Program-made: the position numbers and the translations under genes
Notes under the pieces: generated by a model
The model's input: only the letters and a program-made list of their open reading frames with translations
Told to the model about the DNA's origin: nothing
Database searches by the model: none
NCBI GenBank assembly: GCA_900197615.1
Contig: FZLR01000011.1
Location: 1-51,298 of the forward strand
Source of the DNA: Rhodospirillaceae bacterium Spongia-Bin9
GTDB taxonomy: Bacteria; Pseudomonadota; Alphaproteobacteria; Bin65
Direction: 5' to 3'
DNA length: 51,298 bases
In this document: positions 10,040-20,128 of the stretch, piece after piece
Numbering within the stretch: the first letter of the stretch is position 1
How the letters are laid out: each line of letters opens with the position of its first letter

Positions 10040-10530
10040 GAATGGGTGAATATGCACGGATATGGTGGCGGCCGGGGCGTGCAGATCGCCGTATTCGCGG
10101 TCCGAAGAAGAATTCGGCTTTTGGACAGGTAATGTCAAAGTGACGCAAGACCACGCCGACACACAATGCGGCAGTCGGCAGAAGCGGTTGTAATACCCGA
10201 TGCAGAACGAAGGGTATTCCCCCGGAATTTAAATGAAATTCAGTTGATCGATATTTGCGTACACGATATTTTGCAGGCATAGAGCGGTAGCCTGCGAATC
10301 AACGGAATGAAACGGGGATGCAACGGCCAGCGGCTTTCAATGCCGTTTTTCGGTTGCCGGATATGGGGCAGGCACTCTTGTGCCGGTCCGGCGACCCGGA
10401 TTTCGCTGCGCCGGGAAAAAGCCGGGTCTGGTCTAGGGCCGATGGCTGGCCCATATTGCTCCGCACGGGAAACCCGACATCGCAGGCGGTCACCCGCAGT
10501 TTCCTCTGAAATCGAGTAGGGCAAGGAAAT
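10040..10530. other. Intergenic stretch between tRNA-Val and the bactofilin gene
   Basis: These 491 nt hold no open frame with recognisable protein character. The part around 10225-10275 is AT-richer than its surroundings, with TTGATC (about 10243) and GATATT motifs too close together (15 nt) for a good sigma70 promoter. It probably contains the bactofilin promoter, but I cannot place it. Confidence 0.4.
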
Positions 10531-11121
10531 ATGTTTTCGAGAGACAAATCGAAGGAAAGTGCAGCTTCTGGCGCCGCCCCTGCGGTTCCGCGACCGGCGC
10601 CCGTCAAACGACCCGATCCCGTGACCGAACCGGCGCCCCCGCCACGGCACGCGGCCGTCAAGCCGTCCGTCATTACCGAAAGCCTCCACGTCACCGGCAA
10701 CCTGGCGTCCGGCGGCGAGCTCCTGGTCGATGGCGCCGTGACCGGCGATATTCATGTGCGCACGTTGACGGTCGGCGCCTCCGGCAAGGTCGAAGGCAAG
10801 ATTGTGGCGGAGGAAATTACGGTATCCGGCTCGGTCGAAGGTCAGATTAGCGCCAAGACGGTGACGATCGGCCGGACTGCCCATGTCACCGGCGACGTAC
10901 TGCACGATGTGCTGTCGATCGAGAGCGGCGCTGAGTTCCAGGGCCGGTGCCAGCGCCGGCCGGCAAACGAACTGGAAGTGCCCAAGACGGCGGCGCAGAT
11001 GGCGCAGCAACAGAAGCCGGGTCAGGCGACGCAGAAGACCGCAAAGGCCCAGCCTCAAGCGGCTGTGCGGCCTGTTGCGCCGGCCAAAGCCGCCGGCGCA
11101 TCGGCAACGCCCGCCGGATAG
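10531..11121 (+). CDS. Bactofilin (polymer-forming cytoskeletal protein)
   Basis: This 196-residue protein has a proline-rich N-terminal tail (about 1-45), a central repetitive beta-helix domain (about 46-145) and an Ala/Gln/Pro-rich C-terminal tail. The core shows the bactofilin ladder: GELLVDGAVTGDI, VGASGKVEGKI, VSGSVEGQIS and IGRTAHVTGDV. Bactofilins self-assemble without nucleotides into membrane-associated filaments that position cell-wall or polar machinery. A GGGCAAGGA ribosome-binding site precedes ATG 10531. It converges with the dehydratase gene. The nearby transglycosylase in the opposing operon is suggestive but does not prove a functional link. Confidence 0.92.
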   Translation: MFSRDKSKESAASGAAPAVPRPAPVKRPDPVTEPAPPPRHAAVKPSVITESLHVTGNLASGGELLVDGAVTGDIHVRTLTVGASGKVEGKIVAEEITVSGSVEGQISAKTVTIGRTAHVTGDVLHDVLSIESGAEFQGRCQRRPANELEVPKTAAQMAQQQKPGQATQKTAKAQPQAAVRPVAPAKAAGASATPAG

Positions 11122-11175
11122 GGACTGCAGGCTCCCGTTGGAAACGGCCGCTTCGCGCAGCCTCGGCGCAGCCGG

Positions 11176-12180
11176 TTAAAGCGTTCCCGGGCCGTTCAGA
11201 GCGCGGGAGAAAAGGTCGGCATCGACATTGCCGCCCGAAGCAACCGCGACAATGGTGCGCCCCCGGCAGGGCATTTCACCGGAGACCAGGGCCGCAAGCC
11301 CGGCCGCACCGCCAGGCTCGAGGACAAGCTTGAGATCGTCGAACGCAATCCGCATGGCGTAGAGCGCATCTGCATCGGCGACGGCTATGCCGGGCGCCAG
11401 CGTCCGCCGGTTGATTTCGAACGTCAGTTCGCCTGGCGTGTCGGCAAGCAGGGAATCGCATACGGAGCGGATGGGGCCTGCCAGGGCGATCCGCCGCCCG
11501 GCTTCAAGCGAACGCTTGGTGTCGTCGCCGGCGGCGGGCTCGCAGGGATGGATCGGCACGCCCGGCATCGCCGTTTTCAGCGCCGTTGAAACGCCGGCGA
11601 TCAGGCCGCCGCCGCCGCAGGGCACGACGACGGCATCGGGGACGATCCCCAGCGCGCGGCATTGGCTTGCGATCTCCAGGCCGACGGTGCCCTGACCGGC
11701 GATCGTATCCGGATGATCGTATGGCGGAACGATCGGACAGCCGAGCTCTTCGGCCAGCGCAGTGGCGATCCCGATCCGGTCCTCGACGTTACGGTCGAAT
11801 GGCCGTACCGCCGCGCCCCAGCTCTCGGTCCGGGCGCGTTTGATGGCCGGTGCATCCAGCGGCATGGCGATGGTTGCGGGAATGTCGTGCAGTCTGGCGG
11901 CTGCGGCGACCGCCTGGGCATGATTGCCGGACGAATAGGCGACGACGCCGCGGTTGCGGCGTTTTTCGGGAAGGCGGGAGACGTTCGTCCAGGCGCCGCG
12001 GAATTTGAACGACCCGGTCCGTTGCAGGCATTCCGCCTTGATCCAGACAGACGCGCCCAGCCGGGCATCGAGGGCATCGGAGCGCAGGAGGGGGGTGACG
12101 GCAGCGACGCCGTGCAACAGCCGCGCCGCGTCGACGATGCTGTCGAAGTCCGGCGGTCCCCGTTCAGCCGTGCCGGTCAT
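11176..12180 (-). CDS. PLP-dependent threonine/serine dehydratase
   Basis: A 334-residue fold-type II PLP enzyme that would deaminate L-threonine or L-serine to the 2-oxo acid. Lys59 in GSFKFRGA is the PLP lysine, SSGNHAQ (83-89) holds the substrate carboxylate, and CGGGGL (188-193) is the phosphate loop. No C-terminal ACT-like domain is present, so it resembles the short catabolic form rather than feedback-controlled IlvA. I chose ATG 12180, which overlaps the upstream hydrolase stop by 17 nt. The frame is open to 12255 but that part lies inside the hydrolase gene. A serine racemase-like or hydroxyaspartate dehydratase activity cannot be excluded. Confidence 0.85.
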   Translation of the reverse strand: MTGTAERGPPDFDSIVDAARLLHGVAAVTPLLRSDALDARLGASVWIKAECLQRTGSFKFRGAWTNVSRLPEKRRNRGVVAYSSGNHAQAVAAAARLHDIPATIAMPLDAPAIKRARTESWGAAVRPFDRNVEDRIGIATALAEELGCPIVPPYDHPDTIAGQGTVGLEIASQCRALGIVPDAVVVPCGGGGLIAGVSTALKTAMPGVPIHPCEPAAGDDTKRSLEAGRRIALAGPIRSVCDSLLADTPGELTFEINRRTLAPGIAVADADALYAMRIAFDDLKLVLEPGGAAGLAALVSGEMPCRGRTIVAVASGGNVDADLFSRALNGPGTL

Positions 12181-13048
12181 GCCGCTGCCGGTCGACCGAC
12201 TCCAGAAAGACCGCGACGGCTTCCGAGGCCGCCGGTTCGTGAAGGCGCGGCGCATGCCCGACCCCGGGGACGGTGACGCCGGCGATGTCCGGACGATCGT
12301 CCAGCATGGCGTTGAGGCCAGCCTCGGTCAGGAGGTCGGAATTGCCGCCCCGGATCGCCAGGACGGGAACATGATGCAGCGACCGGAACATCGCCCAGGC
12401 ATCGAACCGGGGTTCGGCGCCGTGCCGGATCGGCTTTACCAGGTCGACATCCCAGTCATAGTGGAGCCGGCCGTCGCTGGCTTCGCGATAGTTTGCGCGG
12501 GCGGCAGCTTCGAAAGTTGCGTCGTCCCAGGCCTCGAATTCCGGAAAGCGTTCCCTGACGGCGGCAACTGCCGCGGGCCAGTCGGGAACCGGCCGATCCG
12601 TCCCGGCGTAGTCGACAATTTCGGCCGTCGCGGGCGTTTCGATCTGGGGGCCGACATCGTTCAGGACGACGCCGGCGATTGCCGAAGGAACCGCCGCGCC
12701 AAGCCCCATCGACAGGAATCCGCCCAGGGAGGTGCCGACGAGAACGAAGTTGTGAAGGCCGGCGGCAACGATCAGATGCCGGATATCGTTGACGTAGGTT
12801 TCGGGCGTGTAGCTTCGCCAGTCGCTGGAGCGGTCGGATTTGCCGCGGCCGCGGTAATCCGGGCAGACGATCCGGCGCTCCCCGGAATGCGCTTCGGCCA
12901 GCGCGGCGAAGTCGGCCGAATTGCGGGTCAGGCCGGCCAGGCAGAGCAGGGGGGCGCCGTCGCCGGTTCCGCTGTCGTAGTCGCGGTAATAGAGGCTCAG
13001 TCCGTCCTGGGTCAGGAAATGCCGTTCCGCGTAAGTCTGTCCGGTCAT
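12164..13048 (-). CDS. Alpha/beta hydrolase
   Basis: This 294-residue protein has the nucleophile elbow GTSLGG with Ser107, an acidic residue at Asp238 (GNSD) and the catalytic histidine His265 in GVGHAPRLHEP. These make a Ser-Asp-His triad. The oxyanion region LCLAGLTRNS is near 35-44 and DYRGRGKSD at 64-72 is typical of the family. The substrate is unknown; esterase or lactonase activity is plausible. Its ATG overlaps the transglycosylase stop in an ATGA, so it is the middle gene of a three-gene leftward operon. Confidence 0.85.
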   Translation of the reverse strand: MTGQTYAERHFLTQDGLSLYYRDYDSGTGDGAPLLCLAGLTRNSADFAALAEAHSGERRIVCPDYRGRGKSDRSSDWRSYTPETYVNDIRHLIVAAGLHNFVLVGTSLGGFLSMGLGAAVPSAIAGVVLNDVGPQIETPATAEIVDYAGTDRPVPDWPAAVAAVRERFPEFEAWDDATFEAAARANYREASDGRLHYDWDVDLVKPIRHGAEPRFDAWAMFRSLHHVPVLAIRGGNSDLLTEAGLNAMLDDRPDIAGVTVPGVGHAPRLHEPAASEAVAVFLESVDRQRHDRHG

Positions 13049-15255
13049 TCGCCCCGTCCGGTTGTCGATATCGCGGCAGCCACAGGATTAGCACCGGCCG
13101 GCGTGCGCCGCGAGGGCGTCTGAACGACCGCGCTGCCGCGCTGTCCCGAAACGCCGCCCGTCCTGCGGGCTTTCTTGCAGCCCGCGGAAACGCCGCAGGG
13201 GATTTCGGATCCCGGACGGCGCCAGGCCGCCACGGGCGTCGGCGCCAGTCCGCTGTTGCCGAGCCGCGCACGGTACACCGCGACATTCGCCAGGACGCGG
13301 CGCACAAAGTTGCGGGTTTCGCCGAACGGGATCGATTCGATCCAGTCGATGGGCTCGATGTTGCGGCCGGGATCGCCGTAGCGCTCGATCCATCGCGCCA
13401 CGCGCGCCGGGCCGGCGTTGTAGGCGGCCGCGGCCAACAGGTAGGATCCGTCGAACCGGTCCAGCAGGTAATCGAGATACGCAGAGCCCAGGCGAATATT
13501 GTAAGCGGCGTCTCGCGTCAGTCGCCTGCGGCTCCATTTTAGCCGGGCGCGTCTGGCAGCGAATTTCGCGGTTGACGGCAGGAGCTGCATCAGCCCGCGC
13601 GCGTTGGCACGGCTGTGAGCCTTGAGATTGAACTCGCTCTCCTGACGGATTACCGACAGAACCAGCGCCGGTTCGACCGGCAACCGTTTCGGCAGGGCGA
13701 TAACCGGATAGGCGAGGCGGCTGCGGACGAAGCCCAGCGGCAGCGCGCGCCGCGCCGCACGGACCGCGATATGGCGTTCGCCCAGTTCCGCGGCCAGTTC
13801 GGCGATCAGCAACAGGCGCCGGCCGGTTCGTCGCACTTCGTCGGCGGACGGGTTGGCGGCATGGCGGACGCTGCGGCGGATCAACCACCATAGCAGGCGG
13901 CGGCTTTCCCTACTTGTCCGGTTGCGGCTGTAGAAACGTGCGAGCCTCACCGCCGCTTCCCGGTCGAATGCCGCTCTGGATTTCGCCGAAATCGCCGTAT
14001 CCGGGGGCAGGACCAGTGTCCGTTCCTTTAGCCGCATCCGCGACAACTGGCCGTGCAGTCCGAAAGCCGCCGGCGCGGCTTTCCGGTACCAGGCTTCCGC
14101 CTCGCCGGGATTGAGTCTGTCGCGCCAGATCTCGGCGATCCACCAGGCTGCCATCGCGCGAAGATCGGAACGCTGCGATCCGGCGCGAATCCGTTGAAAA
14201 TGCTTCAACGCCGCCTCGGAAAGGCCCTGCTTGCGCAGCGCGATCCATCCGGCGAGGCTTTCGGCAGCGGCAAACCGGTAGCCGGACGCCTGGCGATGGC
14301 CGGCGGCCACTGCGTAGGCGCGGGCGTAGTGCCGCTCCTTCAGCAATTCTCTAACCGTGAGCGTGCGTTCGAGCCACCAGCGTCCCGCCGCCGCGCCCGG
14401 TTCCGGAGCGGCTTCGAGGCTCGCGCTTGCCGCCGCCAGCTCGCCCCTGCGCCGGTTCCAGCGCACCAGGTCGAAGCGGAAACCGGGCTCGGACCGGCTC
14501 TTCGCAGGCACTTTCGCGATCCGCTTCAGCAATTTCGGAACCGTCCACCGGCGCGGCTTGCGTTGAAGGTCGATACGCACCTTGAGCGGGACGGCGTAGC
14601 CGGCCGACAGCTTGTGGAAGATTATCAGCCTGCGCGCGCTGCGGTAGCGCCCGCGGTCCAGATGCCTGCGGACCCTGGCTGCCCTGTCTGCGTGGGAAAT
14701 ACTGCGCCCGTATCTCCGGAAGAACTTCTTCTCGGCTGCGCTCGGCATCGACAGGCCTTTCCAGCAGCGGGCGATTTCGCGCTTCGCCGCCGGCCGGCCT
14801 ACGCGCTTGCGCAGCAGATCGATATGGCGGATGCAGCCGATCGGCGTGGTCGGCGGATTGCGGGCGAACCAGCCGGCCAGGCCCGCGGCCGCGATCCGGC
14901 CGGGCAGTGCGACTTCCGCCCGTTGCTGCAGGGTGGGTTGCAATGGCCAATCCGGATGCTTCTCGATAAAACCGGCGATTTCCCGCATCGTCGCCCCGTT
15001 GCCGTCGCGCCGATACAGCGTGAACAGCAGGGCATCGCGCTCGAACGGGCTGCCGACCCGGCGGATCGCCCGCCTTGCCCGGGCGAACTGACGGCGCCGG
15101 ATCGCGGAAAGCGCCTGTCCGACGGGATCGGCCCGCCGCTTCGCCGCCTGGGCCTCACCCGCAGAGGGCGGGAAGGGTATCGGGGCCAGGACGGCAAACA
15201 AGCCGGCGACGAGGCAGCAGCGCGCCGAAATCGGGAGGAACGAGCGGCGGGTCAC
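13045..15255 (-). CDS. Soluble lytic murein transglycosylase (Slt family)
   Basis: A 736-residue secreted enzyme that cleaves peptidoglycan glycan strands to 1,6-anhydro products. I start it at GTG 15255, preceded by GGAAGAG. There a basic segment and hydrophobic run (CCLVAGLFAVLAPI) form a signal peptide ending near GEAQAA. Upstream in-frame sequence would run through the dapA promoter. A long superhelical Arg-rich region fills about 40-510. The SLT domain follows, with catalytic Glu539 in VIRQESEFN, RANARGLMQLLPSTA and AYNAGPARVARW. The roughly 60-residue Ser/Arg/Gly-rich tail is unusual. It heads the operon with the hydrolase and dehydratase and diverges from dapA. Confidence 0.9.
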   Translation of the reverse strand: MTRRSFLPISARCCLVAGLFAVLAPIPFPPSAGEAQAAKRRADPVGQALSAIRRRQFARARRAIRRVGSPFERDALLFTLYRRDGNGATMREIAGFIEKHPDWPLQPTLQQRAEVALPGRIAAAGLAGWFARNPPTTPIGCIRHIDLLRKRVGRPAAKREIARCWKGLSMPSAAEKKFFRRYGRSISHADRAARVRRHLDRGRYRSARRLIIFHKLSAGYAVPLKVRIDLQRKPRRWTVPKLLKRIAKVPAKSRSEPGFRFDLVRWNRRRGELAAASASLEAAPEPGAAAGRWWLERTLTVRELLKERHYARAYAVAAGHRQASGYRFAAAESLAGWIALRKQGLSEAALKHFQRIRAGSQRSDLRAMAAWWIAEIWRDRLNPGEAEAWYRKAAPAAFGLHGQLSRMRLKERTLVLPPDTAISAKSRAAFDREAAVRLARFYSRNRTSRESRRLLWWLIRRSVRHAANPSADEVRRTGRRLLLIAELAAELGERHIAVRAARRALPLGFVRSRLAYPVIALPKRLPVEPALVLSVIRQESEFNLKAHSRANARGLMQLLPSTAKFAARRARLKWSRRRLTRDAAYNIRLGSAYLDYLLDRFDGSYLLAAAAYNAGPARVARWIERYGDPGRNIEPIDWIESIPFGETRNFVRRVLANVAVYRARLGNSGLAPTPVAAWRRPGSEIPCGVSAGCKKARRTGGVSGQRGSAVVQTPSRRTPAGANPVAAAISTTGRGE

Positions 15256-15376
15256 CGCACCTCTTCCTTCATGCCTTCCACCTCGATTTCCGCGACAGGC
15301 CGTTGCTTGATGGCGGCTGACGGCCGGTATAGGGTAGCGCAGAACATATTGGACTGCCGACCCGGGAGAAAGCGCG

Positions 15377-16273
15377 ATGTTCAAGGGTTCGATGGTTGCC
15401 CTGATCACGCCGTTCGATAATGGCGCCGTCGACGAAGACGGCTTTTGCCGTTTGGTCGACTGGCAGATTGCGGAAGGAACGGAGGGTCTGATCCCGGTCG
15501 GGACGACCGGCGAATCGCCGACCCTCAGTCATGACGAGCACAAGCGGGTGGTCGAACTGTGCGTGAAGCAGGCGGCCGGCCGGGTGCCGGTGATTGCCGG
15601 GACGGGTTCGAACTCGACCCGGGAGGCCATCGAGTTCGCCAGACATGCCAGCGCGGCCGGCGCCGACGCCCAACTTGTCGTGACGCCCTACTACAACAAA
15701 CCGACCCAGGCCGGCCTGATCGACCACTATACGGCGCTGCACGACGCGACCGATCTGCCGATCGTCATCTACAACATCCCGCCGCGTTCGGTAATCGACA
15801 TGACGGTCGGGACCATGGCCGAACTGGCGAAGCTGCCCCATATCGCCGGCGTCAAGGACGCGACGGCGAAGCTGGAACGCCCGCTGGCGACCCGCCTGGC
15901 CTGCGGCCCCGATTTCGCGATCCTGTCCGGCGAGGATGCGACGGCGCTGGCCCTGTTGGCCCAGTCCGGCGACGGCTGCATTTCGGTGACCGCCAATGTC
16001 GCGCCGCGTCTGTTGGCCTCGATGCACAGAGCTTGGCGCGCCGGCGACCTGCAGGAGGCGATCCGCATCAACGAACTGCTGATGCCGTTGCACGAGGCGC
16101 TGTTCTGCGAATCGAGCCCCGGGCCGGTGAAATACGCCGCGAGCCTGATGGGGCTGGCTTCGCCGGAGACCAGGCTTCCGCTGACGGAAATTGCCGAGGG
16201 CTCGAAGCGACAGGTCGAGGCGGCGCTGGCGCATGTCGGCTTGTGGAGCGCGGCGCGGGAAGCTGCGGAGTAG
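15377..16273 (+). CDS. dapA: 4-hydroxy-tetrahydrodipicolinate synthase
   Basis: This 298-residue class I aldolase condenses pyruvate with aspartate semialdehyde, the first committed step to diaminopimelate and lysine. The Schiff-base residue is Lys160 in GVKDATAKL. The pyruvate-binding GTTGES motif is at 42-47 and Tyr132 in IYNIPPR is the catalytic tyrosine. A GGGAGA ribosome-binding site precedes the ATG. It diverges from the transglycosylase gene across 121 nt and converges on cfa. Confidence 0.95.
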   Translation: MFKGSMVALITPFDNGAVDEDGFCRLVDWQIAEGTEGLIPVGTTGESPTLSHDEHKRVVELCVKQAAGRVPVIAGTGSNSTREAIEFARHASAAGADAQLVVTPYYNKPTQAGLIDHYTALHDATDLPIVIYNIPPRSVIDMTVGTMAELAKLPHIAGVKDATAKLERPLATRLACGPDFAILSGEDATALALLAQSGDGCISVTANVAPRLLASMHRAWRAGDLQEAIRINELLMPLHEALFCESSPGPVKYAASLMGLASPETRLPLTEIAEGSKRQVEAALAHVGLWSAAREAAE

Positions 16274-16290
16274 GCGAGGCGGCATTCCGG

Positions 16291-16312
16291 GCAGCCGGCG
16301 CAGGGCGGCTGC
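16291..16312. terminator. Hairpin between convergent dapA and cfa
   Basis: GCAGCC / GGCTGC form a perfect 6-bp stem around a 10-nt loop in the 52-nt gap between two convergent genes. There is no U-tract on either strand, so bidirectional termination is only a possibility. Confidence 0.3.
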
Positions 16313-16325
16313 GATTGCCCCGGCG

Positions 16326-17564
16326 CTACGCGGCGGCAGAAGCCGCTTCGTCGTCGTGCATCTCTTCCCAGCGCTCGATATAGTTGCGCGTAAGGGGCAC
16401 GGCGTCCTGCCGCCGGGCAATCTGGATCTGGAAGACAAGCTGGTCCATCCGCCGGAACGACAGTTCGCAGCCGGTCAGGTAGAACTCCCACATCCGGCAG
16501 AAACGTTCATCGTAGAGATCGCGGATTTCGTCGCGGTTGGCCTCGAAGCGCAAGCGCCATTCCCGCAATGTGCTGGCGTAGTGCAGGCGCAGAACCTCGA
16601 TATCCGTCACCCACAGCCCTTCCTTCTCGACGACCGACATGATTTCGGACAGGGCCGGGGTATAGCCGCCCGGGAAGATATATTTCGCCAGCCACGGGTT
16701 GGTCGATCCGGGCGGGCCGGCCCGTCCGATGGTGTGGAGCAGGGCGACGCCGTCCTCCTTCAGCATCGAGCGCAGTTTGCCGAAGAATTCCCGATAGTGG
16801 GTTACGCCGACATGTTCGAACATGCCGACGGAGACGATGCGGTCGTAGGTTTCCCGCTCTTCGCGGTAGTCTTGCAGGCGGAAGCGGACTTTTCTGGCGA
16901 GCCCTGCCTTGCCGGCACGTTTCTCGGCAACGCCATGCTGCTCGGCCGACAGGGTAAGGCCGGTCACTTCGGCTTCGGCTTCCCGCGCCAGATAAAGCGC
17001 CAATCCGCCCCAGCCGCACCCTATGTCCAGAATCTTCTGGCCCGGTTCCAGCAGCAGTTTGGCGGCGATGTGGCGTTTCTTGTTGTTTTGCGCCTCTTCC
17101 AGGCTGTCGCTGTCGCTGTTGAAGTAGGCGCAGGAATATTGCTTGTCTTCGTCCAGGAACAGGTCGTAGAGCCTGCCTGACAGATCGTAGTGATGCGCGA
17201 CGTTGCGCCGGGCCTTGCTGACCGGGTTGTATTGCCGGAGACGGCGCGTAACCCGGCCCCAGGCAATGCCGGTCCGGCCGATCCAGGTCTTCTCCTCGAA
17301 TTCGCTGACGGCGCTGCACAGCAGATCGAGCAGGTCGTAAAGCGAGCCCTGCTCGATCGTCAGACGGCCGTCCATATAGAGTTCGCCGAACGCAAGCTTC
17401 GGATTGAAGAGCAATCGGCGTTGGCCGGCGCGGTCATGTATCCGCACCGTCACATCCGGCCCGTCGCGGCGCCGGTGTCCGATCGTCTGGCGTGCCCCGG
17501 CAGCGTCCACAAATGTCAGCTGGCCGGCGGACACGCACTTGTCCAACAGTCGAGCCAGCAGCAT
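16326..17564 (-). CDS. cfa: Cyclopropane-fatty-acyl-phospholipid synthase
   Basis: A 412-residue SAM-dependent methyltransferase that adds a methylene bridge to unsaturated acyl chains in membrane phospholipids. The N-terminal lipid-binding domain (about 1-115) is followed by NVAHHYDLSGRLYDLFLD, the SAM motif ILDIGCGWGGLALYL near 180 and GMFEHVG near 255. All are hallmarks of Cfa. ATG 17564 is preceded by GAGGAGA, although the spacing is long (about 13 nt). It converges with dapA. Confidence 0.94.
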   Translation of the reverse strand: MLLARLLDKCVSAGQLTFVDAAGARQTIGHRRRDGPDVTVRIHDRAGQRRLLFNPKLAFGELYMDGRLTIEQGSLYDLLDLLCSAVSEFEEKTWIGRTGIAWGRVTRRLRQYNPVSKARRNVAHHYDLSGRLYDLFLDEDKQYSCAYFNSDSDSLEEAQNNKKRHIAAKLLLEPGQKILDIGCGWGGLALYLAREAEAEVTGLTLSAEQHGVAEKRAGKAGLARKVRFRLQDYREERETYDRIVSVGMFEHVGVTHYREFFGKLRSMLKEDGVALLHTIGRAGPPGSTNPWLAKYIFPGGYTPALSEIMSVVEKEGLWVTDIEVLRLHYASTLREWRLRFEANRDEIRDLYDERFCRMWEFYLTGCELSFRRMDQLVFQIQIARRQDAVPLTRNYIERWEEMHDDEAASAAA

Positions 17565-17836
17565 CGCCCCATCTCTCCTCTAGCCGGAAATTAGCGCGCT
17601 ACCTGCCGGTTTTGCAACAGAGGGAATCGAAATTCAAGTATGAGGAGCACGCTGGCGGGGCCATGCAACGGTTCGTATGGTCTGCAACGCCCGGACGGCT
17701 ATCCGGACTTCGGCGAACCGGTCGGTTCGGTGGGTTGTCCTCGAACCGAATTTTGCGGAAGAGTCCGGCGCCGTTCGCGGCGATCCGCGCCATTTCCTCC
17801 GGCTTCGGCCTTCGAGGCCGCCGTGGCGGCTTCGAA

Positions 17837-20080
17837 TCAGGCCGCCTTGCCCGGCTGTTCCGGCCACGAGGAGCGCGCCAGCCGCACCGCGTTCCGGATA
17901 ATGGCGAGGCCGGCTTCTCCCCCCAGGCTCAGAATAGATTCCGGATGGAACTGGACGGCGCGCCACGGCCGATACCGGTGTTCGATCGCCATGACGACGC
18001 CGTCGGCCTCCGCCGTGACCGCGAGTTCGGCAGGCACGGCGTCGATGCGGGCATGCAGCGAGTGGTAACGCCCGACGGTCAGGCGCCGGGGCAGGCCGTC
18101 GAACAGGCCGGTACCGCTGCACCGGATGTCGGAAGCCTTGCCGTGGCACGGTTCCGGCAACAGGCTCAGTTCGCCGCCGCAGAATTCGACAATCGCCTGG
18201 AGGCCGAGGCAGACACCGAATACGGGCACTTTCAGGTCGTCCAGCAAAGCCAGCGTTTCGCCGGCCCGGAAATCAGCCGGCGTTCCGGGACCGGGCGACA
18301 TGACGACCAGATCGGGGTCGAGATCGCGCAGGGCTGTCCCGTCGGTAAAGCCGGCCCCGGCAAGGGCGCGCAGGGTCACGACACGGGCGCCGGTCTGCCG
18401 GAAATAGTCTGCGATCGTGTGCACAAACGAATCCCGGTGGTCGATCATGGCGACCGTCATGCCCGCGCCCGCCGGCGCGGCGGCGGCTGCCCGCAGCGAG
18501 ACCGGCGCCGCCGGCTCTTCTCCGGAAATCGCTGCAATCAGGGCCGAGGCTTTCAAATGAATTTCCGCCTCCTCCTCTTCCGGGACGGAATCGTGCAGCA
18601 GTGTGGCGCCGGCGCGGATTTCCGCCCGGCCGCCGGCAATGCGGATCGTCCGGAGGGTAAGGCCGGTATTGACGTTGCCGTTGAAGCCGAACGCGCCGAC
18701 GGCTCCGCCATACCAGCGGCGAGGCGATTTTTCGTTGTCCTCGATGAATTGCATGGCTGCAAGTTTGGGCGCGCCGGTGACCGTAACTGCCCACATGTGC
18801 GTAAGAAAGGCGTCCAACCCATCGAAGCCCCGGCGCAGCCTTCCCTCGACATGATCGACGGTATGGATCAGCCGCGAATACACTTCGATCTGACGCCGCC
18901 CGATCACCCTGACGCTGCCCGGCGCGCAGATGCGGGACTTGTCGTTGCGATCCACATCGGTGCACATCGTCAACTCGGATTCGTCCTTGGCCGAATTGAT
19001 CAGCCGGCGAATTTGCGCGTGATCCTCCATCGGCGTGGCGCCGCGCCGTATGGTCCCGGAAATCGGACAGGTCTCGACCCGGTCGCCGGTAACCCGCACG
19101 AACATCTCCGGCGAGGCGCCGACCAGATATTCGCCGCCGCCCAGATTGAGGAAAAAGCCGTAGGGCGAGGGATTGGTCTCGCACAGCCGTCGAAAAATTG
19201 CTGAGGGCGGTTCCGGCGCGGGCCTGGTTTGCAGCATGCCGGGAACGGCTTCGAACAAATTACCCTTGCGAAACTCGCGGTGCGCCTTGCGCACCAGGTC
19301 CGCATACTCGCCCGGACGGCGGTCCGTACACTGCCCGCCGGTGCGGTCCGGCCGATAGGCCATTGCCGCGCCGTCGCGCGGCAGCCCGAAAGTGTTCTTG
19401 CCTTCGAATTCGAATTCGTAACGGAGGCGATAGGCAGACCCGGCGCGGCGGTCGACAACGAATAATTCGTCGGGCAGGTAAAGCACCAGATCGCGTTGTT
19501 CTCCGGGCCGTTCCAAATTGAATCGAATGGGATCGAAGGCGAAAGCGAGGTCGTAGCCGAACGCGCCATAGAGGCCCAGATGGCTGTCCTTATCGGTGCG
19601 GAACGCTGCGAGAATTTCCCTCAAGGCCGTGAAAACGCTGGCCTGTTTACTCCGTTCCTCTTCGAAGAAGGCACTGCTGTCCGGTATGGGACTGGCCTCG
19701 ACCGCGGTGTCGGAAACGACCTCGATATCGAGACAATCGGCGTTCTCGAGAGCCCTGCGCACCACCGGGACGAGGACGGCGCCGCGCTCGTTCAGGGCCT
19801 CGGCGCGGATACGGTTGCGCTCTACGGTAACGGCTATGGGCGGGTCGACGAAGCCCGTATCCCAGCGGGAGTAGCGCCCCGGATACTCGAAACCGCTGGT
19901 GAAAACGCCGCCCCTGGCTTCGTCCAGACGGTCGATCAGGTCGGCGATCGCGGACGCGCCATCGACTTCGGCGGTCGTCCGCGCGACGGTAATTCCGGCG
20001 ATCGGGCCGTCAGGCGAAAACTCGACCGGCCGACGGCCGCCGGCGGAAACAGGTGATTTTCGAAGTTCGATTGCGAGCAT
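17837..20080 (-). CDS. trpE(G): Fused anthranilate synthase, TrpE-TrpG
   Basis: This 747-residue bifunctional protein converts chorismate and glutamine to anthranilate, the first step of tryptophan synthesis. The TrpE part (about 1-530) has the chorismate-binding core, with GASPEMFVRV, CPISGTIRRG and KDESELTMCTDVDRND. A linker near 535-560 leads to the glutamine amidotransferase with Cys624 in GVCLGLQ and His712/Glu714 in QFHPES, so both halves look active. Such fusions are known from rhizobia and Azospirillum. AGGA precedes ATG 20080. The gene is alone on its transcript and sits behind a complete attenuator (see trpL and the terminator). EYPGRYSRWD in the N-terminus lies in the region expected to bind feedback tryptophan. 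Confidence 0.95.
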   Translation of the reverse strand: MLAIELRKSPVSAGGRRPVEFSPDGPIAGITVARTTAEVDGASAIADLIDRLDEARGGVFTSGFEYPGRYSRWDTGFVDPPIAVTVERNRIRAEALNERGAVLVPVVRRALENADCLDIEVVSDTAVEASPIPDSSAFFEEERSKQASVFTALREILAAFRTDKDSHLGLYGAFGYDLAFAFDPIRFNLERPGEQRDLVLYLPDELFVVDRRAGSAYRLRYEFEFEGKNTFGLPRDGAAMAYRPDRTGGQCTDRRPGEYADLVRKAHREFRKGNLFEAVPGMLQTRPAPEPPSAIFRRLCETNPSPYGFFLNLGGGEYLVGASPEMFVRVTGDRVETCPISGTIRRGATPMEDHAQIRRLINSAKDESELTMCTDVDRNDKSRICAPGSVRVIGRRQIEVYSRLIHTVDHVEGRLRRGFDGLDAFLTHMWAVTVTGAPKLAAMQFIEDNEKSPRRWYGGAVGAFGFNGNVNTGLTLRTIRIAGGRAEIRAGATLLHDSVPEEEEAEIHLKASALIAAISGEEPAAPVSLRAAAAAPAGAGMTVAMIDHRDSFVHTIADYFRQTGARVVTLRALAGAGFTDGTALRDLDPDLVVMSPGPGTPADFRAGETLALLDDLKVPVFGVCLGLQAIVEFCGGELSLLPEPCHGKASDIRCSGTGLFDGLPRRLTVGRYHSLHARIDAVPAELAVTAEADGVVMAIEHRYRPWRAVQFHPESILSLGGEAGLAIIRNAVRLARSSWPEQPGKAA

Positions 20081-20128
20081 TGTCTCTTCCTGGTGCGAAT
20101 GGGAGTCGGGAAGAGAACCGCAGGATCG

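Noticed and set aside
10230-10275. Possible sigma70 promoter (TTGATC with GATATT) ahead of the bactofilin gene
   Set aside because: Spacer of only 15 nt and about 270 nt from the start codon; too weak to list as a promoter.
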